A DNA stretch of 64,000 bases from Prorocentrum cordatum (taxonomy: Eukaryota; Sar; Dinophyceae; Prorocentrales; Prorocentraceae). Where the stretch lies: the NCBI GenBank assembly GCA_963575745.1, contig CAUYUJ010014556.1:118501-182500 (forward strand). Reading direction: 5' to 3'. Below the pieces are notes generated by a model. It did not search any database. It was not told the DNA's origin and saw only the letters and a program-made list of their open reading frames with translations. Each line of letters begins with the position of its first letter. The first letter of the stretch is position 1. Shown in pieces: positions 20,517-31,275 of this stretch. Made by a program: the position numbers and the translations under genes.

Positions 20517-21224
20517 GGGTGATCACCGAGATGACCGCGAGCAGGGGGGTCCTGCGCCGCGCGATTCCCGGGCGGGCAGTGTATGCAAATGTACACGTAG
20601 CAGATAGCGCCAGCACGCCGAAGACTCCACCAGACAATGCTGACCAGCGACGCCCACAGCAGCCCGAACCAGTTCAAGCCATAGTCCCTGTCGACCTCCC
20701 TGCTACGCAGACCTCGTGTAAACGACAGAGAGCCCTAGCTGTCGACGCCGATGAAATCGGCAAGGTCAACAATCCACAAACTCGTAAGACTCAGCCGAGT
20801 GTGGCTAAGGCACCGCGCGCTTATCTGCAAATCAAGAAAGCCAACGTCGAACAACAGCTCAAAACAAAGCTCAAACCAAACTGGGTAACAACCTGCTCAA
20901 ATTCAAGGGAGCCGGCTTCGCAATGGATAGCGACACAGAGAGCTTCGACCACGACAACGACAAACATAATCTAGCACTGCCACACCGTGCCTGCAAGGAA
21001 TCGGGCGCGGACATCAAGCGCGTTGAAATACGTGCCGAAGATCACCATCGACTCCGCGCCCATAATTTAGAGAACCAGTCGGCCACTGTAGAGGACTCAC
21101 AGCACCCGAAAGGAACAAGTCGATGCCCGTCAGCGCGAAGGCAAGCCAGCCGCTGATGAACTGCCTGGCAGTGTGGGGCTAAAAACCGGCAGCAGACATC
21201 CCAACCACAATAACAGATAGTGGC
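20517..21224 (+). pseudogene. Possible relict coding frame, unknown
   Basis: AT content rises here. A plus frame reads through 20480-20885 with balanced composition (QTSCKRQRALAVDADEIGK, KKANVEQQLKTKLKPNW). A second frame from about 20885 to 21156 continues (NNLLKFKGAGFAMDSDTESF, CKESGADIKRVEIRAEDH). A one-base shift would join them. I recognise no family. A minus frame at 21225-21698 (157 codons) is also open but unconvincing. Confidence 0.25.
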
Positions 21225-21627
21225 CTAAATTATCAGAATGGGCATCCCAAGCCGCGCCTTGAACTGAGGAACCAGCTTCACATCAGACGGCAACGATCGA
21301 GAATGCTCACCACCTCCATCCAAACAGTATGATAACGCGGTGCGATATATCAAATCAGTCAACGAAGGCAACGACAAAGAACATCTGGAAGTGCGTCGGA
21401 GAGACATCAGAACACTTGCGAAATAAAACCAACACGATGTAAAACGGCACGTGAGAACCGAGCCATGCGAATTCACGTCAAACTGTATAAACAGCTCGTC
21501 AGCCCTGCAGGCGTACTGTAGGATCAAACCACTATTGCGATTGTGTGCTGAGCCATGAACTGGAATGAGGTCCTCTGCCCCGCAAGCGTGCAATCGTAGA
21601 ACATGTAGTCGATAGTTCCTGCGCCCA

Positions 21628-22380
21628 TCAGGGCAGTCTGGGCCATCCAGCCTCGCCCCAAACCGGATGGCCCCCGAGGCGCCGCCTCGCCTCCCCAACC
21701 GCCTTCACCCCGGGATGCCTCGGGGCGGCTGGATCAACAGCGCCGGGGACCCGGCGGGATCCCAGAAACCCGCAGGGCCAGCCTCGCCCGGCGGCCGGAG
21801 GTCCAGGCGCGGCCGGCGCCGCAATCGCCGCGCGGCCGGCCGCGGCAGGCGCCGCCGCTGCCGCGGCGCCGCTGCCGGCAGCCCCGGCGGCGAGGCTGGC
21901 GGCGCGGGCCAGGGCCGCCACGGCCACCCAGAGGCCCGCGGCGGCCGCGGCCTCGCCGGCGGCGGCGGCGGCGGCGACGCAGGCGGCCGCCGCGGCGGCC
22001 CGAGGGGCAGCGGCGGCCGCGGCCAGGGGCGCCCCCGGCAGCGCGGCCGCCGCCGCGGCGGCGCCGGCCGCACCGCCAGCAGCAACAGCGGCAGCAGCGC
22101 CACCCGCGCCGGGCGCGCCGGCGGCCGCCGCGTCAGCCCGCGGCGCCAGCCCCGGGGGCGGCGCCGCGCGGCGACAAGCGGCCGCGCGCCGCTGGCGGCG
22201 GCGGCGGGCCGCAGGCGACTCCGCAAGCCAACGGGCCGCGCCGGCGGCGCGGGCAGGGGCGCCCGGGGGCTGGCCCGGCGGGCGGGGGAGGAGGGAGGGC
22301 CGACCTCTGTCCCCACCCCCGCGGGCGGGGAGGCCCCAGGGGCGGCCCCCGGCCGCGGCCGCGCAAGCCGGCTCGGCCAT
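21628..22380 (-). CDS. Ala/Gly/Arg-rich frame preceded by spliced-leader-like sequence
   Basis: The minus frame starts ATGGCCGAG at 22380 and runs 250 codons (MAEPACAAAAGGRPWGLPAR...) to a stop at 21628. Most is Ala, Arg, Pro and Gly encoded by CGG/GCC repeats. The start is directly preceded by TGGCTCAAG, with another CTCAAG 15 nt further up, like two decayed spliced leaders in tandem. Near 21770 another frame reads GFWDPAGS, as at the start of a light-harvesting unit. I doubt that it is a functional protein. Confidence 0.25.
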   Translation of the reverse strand: MAEPACAAAAGGRPWGLPARGGGDRGRPSLLPRPPGQPPGAPARAAGAARWLAESPAARRRRQRRAAACRRAAPPPGLAPRADAAAAGAPGAGGAAAAVAAGGAAGAAAAAAALPGAPLAAAAAAPRAAAAAACVAAAAAAGEAAAAAGLWVAVAALARAASLAAGAAGSGAAAAAAPAAAGRAAIAAPAAPGPPAAGRGWPCGFLGSRRVPGAVDPAAPRHPGVKAVGEARRRLGGHPVWGEAGWPRLP

Positions 22381-22720
22381 CTTGAGCCAGAGCGGCTTGA
22401 GTCAAGGGGGGCTACGGAACTGGTGGGGATGCGCGAAGCGTCTGAACTTCTGTCAGGGGGGTCAAAAACCAGGGGACCCCTCCCGCCCCTTGACGCCCCT
22501 TGGAAAAATCTTCAGGGGGGTTAGACACCAGGAGAACCCTTCCCACCCCCCCGACCCCCCCTTCCCCCCCCTGCGGCAAAGAACTGGGAGGTTTGGGCCC
22601 CAACCCTCCCCGCCCCCCAGGACAATTACCCGGGCGGCCCAGACGCCCTTCCCCTTCCCCTTCCCCGGGGAAAATCACGTGGAGTGGGCCGGAGTCCCTC
22701 CCCCACCCCTGGCGCCGCCG
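22381..22720. other. Poly-C rich spacer, no gene
   Basis: Contains several C-runs and the sequence CTGGTGGGGATGCGCGAAGC at about 22421. That matches the right end of the insertion at 48402-48422 at nearly all positions. Confidence 0.5.
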
Positions 22721-22724
22721 CTGA

Positions 22725-22800
22725 CGACGACGCCGACGACACAACGACACCGACGACACAACGACGACAACTACAACGACGACGACGACGCCGACGACAG
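22725..22800 (+). repeat. (ACG)n microsatellite
   Basis: GACGACGCC and ACAACGACACC-type interrupted trinucleotides. Confidence 0.85.
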
Positions 22801-22869
22801 CACAACATCAGCAGCGACGATTGCGGCGCACCTGGCGCCGGCGCCCGCGCCAGGCGCCGGTTATTGCAG

Positions 22870-24340
22870 AATCCTAGGAGGGCTCGATCCAGCTCTGTGA
22901 TGACGGCTCGACCCACTTCTCATTGCATCCTATTAGGGTTCGCCCCACCTCCCACATAATCTGACTGAGGCTGAACCTAGCTCTACTACAATCATACTAG
23001 GGCCGCGTCCAGATCTGATAAGATTCTACAAAAGGATTTGGTCCAGCTCGAACAGGATTCTGCTACTAGGACTGGGTCCAAGCTCTTATCGAGTCCTGGA
23101 AAAGCTCGGTATCGCTCTGCTGGGTCTTTGTAGGGTTGCATCCACCTCTAATCGAATCGCGCAACAGGCTCGATCCAGTCCTGATAGCATCCTGCTGGGG
23201 CTCGACCCAAACCTAAAACAATCCTGCCAATAAGGCTGGATTGAACTCGAATAGAACCGTGTGGGGCTAGATACAGCTCTGATAAAGCCTCTACTGACTT
23301 GGATCCACCTTACATAACATGTCACCGGAGCTGGGTCCACCTCCAGTGGAATCCCGCAGAGGACTCCATCAAGCACTAATCGAATCCTATCACAAGGCTT
23401 GTAACAAAGCCTAACTAGGACCCGAACGAACTGCAATCGAATCCTACAGGGTTTGACCTGGCTCTTGTAGAACCGTACGAATGTTGGATCTAGCTTAGTT
23501 GGAATCCTACATCGGGTGCGCCCAGCTTAACTGGGATCCTGCAAAGGTCTCGACCCAACTCTAATGTAATCTTGCTACCACGAGTGGATCCAAGGTCTGA
23601 TAGAACCCTAGAAAGGATCGGCCCAGATTTAATGTAATCCTTACATGGGGCTTGATCCAACTGTAATCGAATCCTACTAAAAGGGACGGTCCAACTCTGA
23701 TCGGATCCTAATCGCCCTCGATCCACCTCTAAGAGAACCCTATACTTCTGGACCCAGTTCCACAAGAATGCTGCAAGGGCTGGGCCCACATTTGGTGGAG
23801 TCCTACAAAAGGCTCAATCCAGCTGCGATCGAATTCTGTTACTGGGGCTGGATGCAGCTCTAGTCGAATCCTACTGGGCCCGATAAACTCTCACAGGGTC
23901 CTACACAGGCTCGATCCAGCTCTAATCCAAGCATACAAGGGCTGGATCCAACTCTAATAGCTAGCTTCCCACGGAGGGCTCCCTCCAGCCCTAAGAGAAT
24001 CCCTGTAGGAAGGGATCCAGTTCGAATCGAAGCGTACTGGGGCTTGATCCAACTCTCATAAAACCCTACGCAAGCGGAGTCCAATTATAAAAGAATCCCG
24101 CAAGGGGTAGATCCAGCTCTAGTAGCGCCCTGCGAGGACTGGATCCAATTTTCATACAATCCGGCCAGGATCCTATCCGACAGCTCCGATACAATCCTAC
24201 TGCGGCTCGATCCAGCACACATAGAATCCTACCAGCATGGCTGGGCCCAGCTCTAATATAATCCAATTGGGGCTCGATCCAGCTTGGATATGACCCAGCT
24301 CGGGCTCGAACCCGCCTTAATGGCATCTCGCTAGGGGTCG
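22870..24340 (+). repeat. Diverged ~37-bp minisatellite, about 40 units
   Basis: The consensus is GGGGCTCGATCCAGCTC, then TAATCGAATCCTAC, then a variable AAAAGG-type linker. Units are recognisable throughout, although most differ at several positions and unit length varies by a few bases. A CRISPR array is ruled out because the whole unit, not just a short repeat, is conserved and no cas genes are present. Confidence 0.85.
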
Positions 24341-24476
24341 ATCGTCGTCGTCGTCGTCGTCGTCGTCAGCGTCAACGTCGGCATCGTCGTCGGCGTGGTC
24401 GTCGGCGTGGGCGTGGGCTTGGGCGTGGCTGTGGGCATCGTGGTGGTGGTGGTGGTGGTTGTCGTCGTCGTCGTCA

Positions 24477-24536
<60 letters not shown>

Positions 24537-24575
24537 GCGTTTTCGTCTTCGTCGTCGTCGTCTGCGGGCAGGGCA
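24341..24575 (+). repeat. (GTC)n microsatellite with GTGG interruptions
   Basis: GTCGTC tracts at 24345-24370 and 24457-24560, separated by GGCGTGG and GGTGGT units. It directly follows the minisatellite. Confidence 0.95.
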
Positions 24576-25079
24576 GCAGTGGCTTGGTGGTGGTGGTCTG
24601 GACCGCCCGAATAATTTTCCAAGGGGGGTCTGGGAGCTCCGGATGAGTTTTCGAGGGGGGTGGTTTCTGGGTCTCACCGGAATATACTGCTTTCAAAAAA
24701 GTGGATGGGTCCGAACCCACGGGCCACGGAACCATCACAGATCGATCCAACCCCATAACTACCGCAGAACGATGGGGTCGAATGTTCTGGTAGTGAATTC
24801 TCACGACGTTTCAATTATTCCGCGACGTCGTATCTCCGGGGAGGCCCACTCGGATGCCCTCGGGACGAGTTGCATGAAGGGGGGGGGGACGGAGAGAGGA
24901 CGATGGGATTGCGCTTCAGCAGGGAACAAGTCCAACTGCTCGATTGCCACACTAGGATCGATGCTGTGTGACCCTGTGAAGTAGCTCGCTCCCCTCCAGG
25001 CTGCACAACTGATGTGACTCCGACACTTTCGAGCTGAAGATATCCTCTTTTCCCCCCTCCCTTCATGCCTCGGTGGCGC
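24576..25079. other. Non-coding, nothing recognised
   Basis: The short palindrome TGGGTCCGAACCCA near 24716 is the only structure I see. Confidence 0.4.
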
Positions 25080-25250
25080 GCCCAGGGGGGAAGTGAGAAG
25101 GAGAATGCCTTCTCAGAAGTCTCGGAAGTCCCCGGGTCTTCTGAATAATTTTCTGAACCTTATCCGAAGACACAGAAAGCCGCTCAGAAGGCCGGGGCGC
25201 TTCTGAGAAGACCAGCCGCCTTCTGAGAAGGCCTTCTCCTTTTCACTTGC
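25080..25250. repeat. Cluster of TTCTGAGAAG palindromes
   Basis: CTTCTCAGAAG, CTTCTGAGAAG and GCCTTCTGAGAAGGC (7-bp arms, 1-base loop), with related GCTCAGAAGGC, occur five or more times in 170 bp. The same core appears at 54680-54775. Confidence 0.65.
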
Positions 25251-25789
25251 CCCCCTCGCTCGCCGCCGAATGCCTGCTGTCTCAGGCGAAGAGGGAGGAC
25301 GGACAATTGGGTGGATCGGGGTCGAACAGGACACCTCTTAGCAAAACAACCCGTATGTGTTGAAACGGCCTGGGGACCAAAGCCCGCAGGCGCAGGCCCG
25401 CGAGGATGGCGGCCGTGTCGCCCTCTCGAGAAATGCAGCGGATCCACTGGGGGGACTCGCTCATCGGCCTCGCAGGGTGGGGGCTCCATCGCTCCTCGAG
25501 GGGAGCAAGAGGGGGACGATAGGGGTGGGACTGGCTCAGGGGGGCAGCCACTACCTTGATATCGGCGATACGTCGCCTCTGGATCGGCGATGGGTCCTCG
25601 ATGCCAGAACCGCGCGGTCTTGGGCGGGGTGGGGCACCGGGGCCCCGAGTGGCGATGAACATTCGATGGTGGGTCGGTGCCCCAATGCCTCCTCCCATGG
25701 GCCAGTCCCGCCTCTCGCTGCCCCTGAGGAGGAGAGACCCAGACATCCGATGCCGTGATCCTTTCACAGCGTGGCCCCAGCAGAGGTCA

Positions 25790-25900
25790 GGACCCCTTCC
25801 TTTTCATTCTGAGCCGCTTTGTGACTGTCCTGGGGCCCAGTAAGGGTCCGCAGAAGCCGAAAGCAGCCCAAAGCCTTCATTCCTGATTTTGTCACGACAC
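25790..25900 (+). repeat. Dispersed repeat family D1, copy 3
   Basis: CAGGACCCCTTCCTTTTCAT, GAGCCGCTTTGTGACTGTCC, then GGGCCCAGTAAGGGTCCGCA and GCCGAAAGCAGCCC. Confidence 0.55.
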
Positions 25901-26149
25901 GAGCGCGCCAAAGGAGCGAGTAGGGACCCCCCCGAGGGCCTCCGGTGAGCGGCGCGGAACTGCCGGTCCAGACGTGCGCGCCGTGCTCCGCAGACCACGG
26001 CACAGGCCTCCGCCACCCCCCCCTCTGCGCGGTCTCTGCTCTGCTCTGCGCGGTCCCTGCTCTGCGCGGTCGCGCGGCGCCGCTGCCGTCGTACCTCAAT
26101 TGGCATGGCCCTGAGATGCGGGCGCCTTATTAGCTGCCCCGGTGCGCAA

Positions 26150-26320
26150 CATGCAACCCGCACCGTGTTGACACGGAGCTCAACACGCGTAGATTGCAAA
26201 CGTAGGCCTGACACGATACGTTCATCAAGGCGTGGGCCAACATGTGTTGAGCTAACACGCAATGTGTTCAATCCAAGCGTTTTGAGCACGGTACGTGTTG
26301 CGTTTCGATACAGGCGTCTC
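26150..26320. repeat. CGTGTTG/CAACACG motif cluster
   Basis: CGTGTTGA and TCAACACG form an 8-bp inverted repeat at 26162-26193. Further copies near 26239, 26252 and 26290 suggest a small foldback unit. No gene is seen. Confidence 0.4.
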
Positions 26321-26351
26321 AAGGCAACTGAGGCAGGCCCCGCAACGTTTT

Positions 26352-26430
26352 TTCACGCCGGGCGCTTCCGCCCATTCTCGAGCCCCCGGGACCCTCGCGG
26401 GTCGACCCGGCTCGAGAGATGCCGCAGCAA
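26352..26430 (+). repeat. Dispersed repeat family D2, copy 3
   Basis: CGCCGGGCGCTTCCGCCCA, CCCCCGGGACCCTCGCGGG, GACCCGGCTCGAGAGATGCC. Confidence 0.55.
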
Positions 26431-26454
26431 GGTGGGGCCGAGGGCTCCGGGCTC

Positions 26455-26595
26455 GGGGGGAGGAGCAGGAGGAGCAGGAGGAGGAGGAGGAGGAGGAGGA
26501 GGAGGAGGAGGAGGAGGAGCAGGAGCAGGAGGAGGAGGAGGAGGAGGAGGAGGAGGAGGAGGAGAGGACAGGAGGAGGAGGAGGAGGAGGGGGCA
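26455..26595 (+). repeat. (GGA)n microsatellite
   Basis: Trinucleotide tract with GCA interruptions. Confidence 0.95.
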
Positions 26596-27384
26596 CTTGT
26601 TCGCGGGTCGCTGAGACCTCCGGGGAGGGGCGCGCGTCCTGGAGGCGTCTCGCCGTGGCCGGGCCCCGCTGCGCCCTCCTCCACGGGCCACGGGGCCGTC
26701 AAGAGACGGCTCGGGGGATGCAGAGCTGGTCCCGGGGAAGGCGCCTGGGCCGCAGGCCCACTCCCCTCGGGACACCGCAGTGCCCGTCGTGGGCGGGCAC
26801 TGCGCTTCGAGCGGCGGCCGAGGCTTGTGCTAGCGAGCAGCGCCGCGTCCCCGCGGGGGAGGGCACTCCGAGTTTCTGAATAAGCGTCGGGGGGGCGTCA
26901 CCACCGCCGACAGCCCCACATCGACCCCCGTCGCGGGCGGCCACCGCGCGCCGAAGGCGCTCCGACCCCCGTCGCGGCGCGACGACGAGGCGAGATTGAC
27001 CCCCGTCGAGGGGGTCCCCCCCCACGCTTAGTAAGAGACCCAGGGAGTAGGCAGAGCAGGGGAGGTGGGCCAGTCATTCCACCAGACGGCCGCCCAGGGA
27101 AGCAGCAAGCACGCAACTTGGGGCCTTCCTGGGCCACCCAGTCGTCGTCCTGCTCCTGCAGTGCTCGCTTCCGGGAGCGGCGCCGCGGTCGGAGGACGAC
27201 ACCTCTGCGTGCTCAAACTTCTCTGCGTGGAGGGCAGGTCAGGCGATCGCAAAAATTGGATCAAGGGGGCGTGGATTAGAGACGGGTCCCGTTTACATGG
27301 GAAATCGCGGATTTCAGCCGCCGAACGAGGCGGCACCAGCCGCGTGAAATTCATGGATCACTAATCCAAGTTTGCGCGCCCCCG
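26596..27384. other. GC-rich stretch without recognisable gene
   Basis: Holds two 'GACCCCCGTCG(C/A)GG' repeats near 26922-27010. I checked 27280-27360 for rRNA because of GTGAAATTCATGGATC, but there is no wider match. Confidence 0.4.
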
Positions 27385-28620
27385 AGTAGGGGGCTTAGCG
27401 GGAGGATGTGGAGGAAGCGAAGAAGGATTGGCGGAAAGTGATCGAACGGAGGGGAAGGAAGCATCATGAAGCGTGCGGGAGAGGGGATGGGAAGAGAAAA
27501 AGAGGGAGGACGGGGTAGGAGGGTTTGGGGTTGGCGGGAGGATGCGGAGGATGCGAAAGATGGAAACGCGGAGGGTGACAGAACTGAGGAGAAGGACGCA
27601 TCAGGGGGAGTGAGGGAGAGAGGATGAGAAGAGCAAAGGGGGAACAAAGTAGGAGGGTTAGGTGCTGGCGGGAGGATGTGGAAGAGGCGAAGGCGGGAAA
27701 AGCTGAGGGTGACATAACTGAGGAGGAGGTAGCAGGAGGCGTTTGGGGGTTGGCGGGATGATCTGGAGGATGCGAAGGGGGGAATGGTGGAGGGTGATGG
27801 AACCGAGGAGAAGGACGCATCAGGAGGAGTGAGGGCGAGGGCTGGGGGCTGGCGGGAGGATGTAGGGAACGGAGGAGGGTGACGGAACCGAGAAGGAGGC
27901 AGCGGGTTGAGCGAGGGAGAGGGGATGGAAAGAGACACGGAGGGAGGATGGTGTAGGAGGGTTGGGGGTTGTCGGGAGGACGTGGACGGTGCGAAGGAGG
28001 GCACGGCGGAGGGTAACATAAGCGAGGATAAGGATGCGTCAAGAGGAATAGGGAGAGGGGATGAGAAGAGACGCCGAAGGTGGATGGTGCAGGAGGGTTG
28101 GGGGTTGGCGGGAGAATGTGGAGACGAAAGAGGGACAGGCTGCAGGTGACGGAACCGAACGAAAAGGAGGCAGCAGGAGGGATGGGGGATGAGAAGAGAA
28201 ACAGAGGGTGGATGGAGTAGGAGGGTTGGGAATTGGCGGGAGGGCGTGGAAGAATCGAAAGAAGGAATGACGGAAGGTGACGGAACTGAGGAGAAGGACG
28301 AAGCAAAGGGACTCAAGACTCAGGACTCGAGTGTCCGCGAAGCAAGCCCATGCAAGGATGAGTGCCGGGGACGTGCACAACGCTGAGACGCGGTGCAGAC
28401 CAGCGAATCAGGGGAAGTGATGAGAAGGAATGAGAAGAGACGGTGAGGGATGATGGTGTCGGAGGTTCGGGGGTTGACGGGAAGATGTGGACGATGAGCC
28501 CGAGGAGAAGGACGCAGCAGGAGGCGTGAGGGAAAAGGGAGGTAGGATGAAACGAGAACATGGAGGAGGGAGGGGGGAGCATCAGGATGACGGAGAAAGA
28601 GGGGGGACATGATGCAGGAA
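27385..28620 (+). repeat. GGA-rich minisatellite, about 9 units of 95-135 bp
   Basis: The anchor GGTTGGGGGTTGGCGGGAGG (with variants) recurs near 27395, 27525, 27665, 27750, 27850, 27970, 28105, 28230 and 28470. It is followed each time by GTGACGGAACCGAGGAGAAG-type segments. Minus-strand Ser/Pro/Leu frames through it are shadows. Confidence 0.85.
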
Positions 28621-28859
28621 GAGGCGGAGGAAAGAGGAGGGGAAAGGGAGGACGGAGGAGCAGATTATGGGGTAAGAGGACGGAAGAATGAATGCCTGAG
28701 CGGGGGCAAGAGGAGAGAGGAGGAGAAGCAGCCCGGAGGAGGGATATTGTGAGCTAGGATGATGATGAACAGAACAAGGGTGAAATCGTGGTCACACGTT
28801 TACTCGCAAACGGACACCCTTGCGGCAGAATGCCCTAAACAACTTTACACACTCACGCT

Positions 28860-28980
28860 GGGGGATCACGATGGGGGGATCGGAATAGGGATCATAAACT
28901 AAGACTAGGGATATAGCGATAGGGCTAGGGATACAAGGATAGGGCCATAGGGACATATAATAGAGATACACATACATAAG
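28860..28980 (+). repeat. TAGGGAT/ATAGGG short repeats
   Basis: GGGATC and CTAGGGATA-type units recur about eight times in AT-richer DNA. Confidence 0.6.
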
Positions 28981-29145
28981 GGGTGTATGGACAACAATAA
29001 GAACGGAAATGGGAAGCCACGGGATGCCACGGCAGGTCACGGGAGGCAGCCGGAGGCAGGGAGAGGCCACGGAAGCAACGGGAAGCAGTGGGAGGCAACG
29101 TCGCCCGCCCGATGCCGGATCTGGCAGCCTTTACAGACAAGCTGT

Positions 29146-29778
29146 TTAGGAGACTTCCACGCAATGTGTGCAATTCAGCGGAAGGTCCTGGAGCAAATTC
29201 ACCATGAGGGTGACGGCATCTGCAATGATCGAACATCTGCAAAAAATCAGGAGAGGCATGCTCACGAGGAGGAATGTGCCATCCATACGGGGGGCACAAT
29301 CGCATAGTCCCCTAGCCAACCTGTCTGGATACTCGCCACTTGTGAATCGCATCCGTTGCCTGCTTGTGCTTTCCATCTCTGGAATCTCCTCATCATCCCG
29401 CATCGAGCCGCAAGGGAAGGCTAATCCTGGAATCTGAGCATTCCTGCCACCATCCTGGGATGGGGAGGCGGACGAGGCGCAACATACTCCGGGCAAAGCA
29501 GAGGTCAGAGCCCAACCCTTCAGTGGCTCCCCTCTAATCTCCTTGGTAAGCTGTGCGAGCCATATCGCGGCTGCCCTCCAAGCCAGACGGTTCACTGGCG
29601 CTCCTGGCCTGCTCTTACACTCAAAACCTGAAATTTCGATCCGCGCCTTTGGCTTCCGCTTCCACGTGCTCCGGCTCGTGCCTCCGATCGTGCTCGTGGT
29701 TCGTCCCTGCTCCGACCGAACTGCATCGCTCATCCTCCAAATGCAGTCGCTGCCCAACACGAACCTGGCCGAGCGCAC
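29146..29778 (-). CDS. Hypothetical open frame, doubtful
   Basis: Open for 211 codons from ATG 29778 in DNA of moderate GC. The composition is fairly balanced (VNRLAWRAAAIWLAQLTK, DAVTLMVNLLQDLPLNCTH), but I recognise no domain. The opposite strand is also open here. It could be a retroelement remnant or chance. Confidence 0.2.
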   Translation of the reverse strand: MRSARFVLGSDCIWRMSDAVRSEQGRTTSTIGGTSRSTWKRKPKARIEISGFECKSRPGAPVNRLAWRAAAIWLAQLTKEIRGEPLKGWALTSALPGVCCASSASPSQDGGRNAQIPGLAFPCGSMRDDEEIPEMESTSRQRMRFTSGEYPDRLARGLCDCAPRMDGTFLLVSMPLLIFCRCSIIADAVTLMVNLLQDLPLNCTHCVEVS

Positions 29779-30139
29779 CCGCTTCCCTCGACGCTCCTCC
29801 TTTCCTCATCCTCTTCTTCGCTCCTGCAGGCAGCCTCTCCGAACTCCTGCCTTGAGGCCCTGGTGACGAATGCGACATCATGGTCCCCCTTTCTAGTACC
29901 CTCATCGTCCAATCTGGCCTCGAAGCGTCTATGAAGCCCTTGAAGTGCCCGGGTCATCTCTGAACGAGGCAGGCGTCAATTCGCCGGCCCAACGGGCCAG
30001 AGGCGTGCTAAGATCTCCGGTGACTGCTCAACAATATTTCTAGTTCGCGCGCGCGGGGCGGGCCCTGGGGGTCCCCGGACGAACAGTACCCCGGCAAGGT
30101 CCCGGCAGACTCCCGGCACACTCCCGGCAAGGTCCCTTT

Positions 30140-31275
30140 TCGGAGCCCAGGAGGGCTCCAAACGGTCCAAGAGAGGCCCGAGAAGCCCTCCAGACGGTCC
30201 AAGAGAGCCGGGAAACGCCGAAATATCACTCCCAAGCGCCTGCGATGGCCTCACGACGGCCCAACAGGCCTTCAAGACGCCCCAAGAGGTCCCTAAGCGG
30301 CGCACCAAGAAGGCTCCCACAAGCAAACATCGTTTCATTCCCTGGGGAAAACGTGCATTTTTAACATATCCGCCTCTTCGTCTTTCACACCTTTCAAGGC
30401 GGTCCAAGAGGCCCCCAAGATCACCCCAAGACGGCCCGAGAGACCCTCGAGACCGCTCAAAGACGGCCCAAGAGCGCTCCAAGAAGGCCCAAGAAACCCT
30501 CAAGAACTTTTTTCTCGAAGCCCAGGAGGGCTCCAAATCGGTCCAAGAGAGGCCCGAGAAGCCCTCCAGACGGTCCAAGAGAGCCGGGCTACGCCACAAT
30601 ATCACCCCCAAGCGCCTACGATGGCCTCAAGACGGCCCGACAGGCCTTCAAGACGTCCCAGGAGGTCCGTAAGAGGTCCCTAAGCGGCGTCCCAAGAGGG
30701 CTCCCGCAAGTAAAAAATCGTTTCATTCCCTTGGGAAAGCGTGCATTTTTAACATATCCGCCTCTTCGTCTTTCACACCTTTCAAGGCGGTCCAAGAGGC
30801 CCCCAAGATCACCCCAAGACGGCCCGAGAGACCCTCTAGACCGCTCAAAGACGGCCCAAGAGCGCTCCAAGAAGGCCCAAGAAACCCTCAAGAACTTTTT
30901 TTCGGAGCCCAGGAGGGCTCCAAATCGGTCCAAGAGGGGCCCGAAAAGCCCTCCAGACGGTCCAAGAGAGCCGGGATACGCCACAATATCACCCCCAAGC
31001 GCCTACGATGGCCTCAAGACGGCCCAACAGGCCTTCAAGACGCCCCAAGAGGTCCCTAAGCGGCGCCCCGAGAGGGCTCCCACGAGCAAAAATCGTCACT
31101 TTCCCTTAGGAAGGGGTGCATTTTTAACATATCCGCCTCTTCGTCTTTCGCACCCTTCAAGGCGGTCCACGAGGCCCCCAAAATCACCCCAAGACGGCCC
31201 GAGAGACCCTCAAGACCGCTTAAAGACGGCCCAAGAGCGCTCCAAGAAGGCCCAAGAAACCCTGAAGACGGCCCA
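30140..31275 (+). repeat. Three ~380-bp tandem units
   Basis: The anchor CATATCCGCCTCTTCGTC recurs at 30365, 30753 and 31128 (spacing 388 and 375). Units start GAGCCCAGGAGGGCTCCAAA near 30140, 30516 and 30903. They contain an AT-rich core (GTGCATTTTTAACAT) set in CCAAGACGGCCC-type short repeats. High similarity implies recent amplification. Confidence 0.9.

Noticed and set aside
21667-22524. A 285-codon Gly/Arg-rich plus-strand frame
   Set aside because: Composition follows from GCGGCC repeats; no motif seen.
22870-24340. CRISPR-like regular spacing
   Set aside because: The whole ~37-bp unit is repeated with drift, there are no unique spacers and no cas genes, and the genome is eukaryotic.
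24690-24760. tRNA-like T-arm (GGGTTCGGACCC followed by a T-run on the minus strand)
   Set aside because: No cloverleaf could be drawn. The feature is just the palindrome TGGGTCCGAACCCA.
27270-27365. Small-subunit rRNA-like GTGAAATTCATGGATC
   Set aside because: The similarity is about 15 bases and flanks do not match rRNA.
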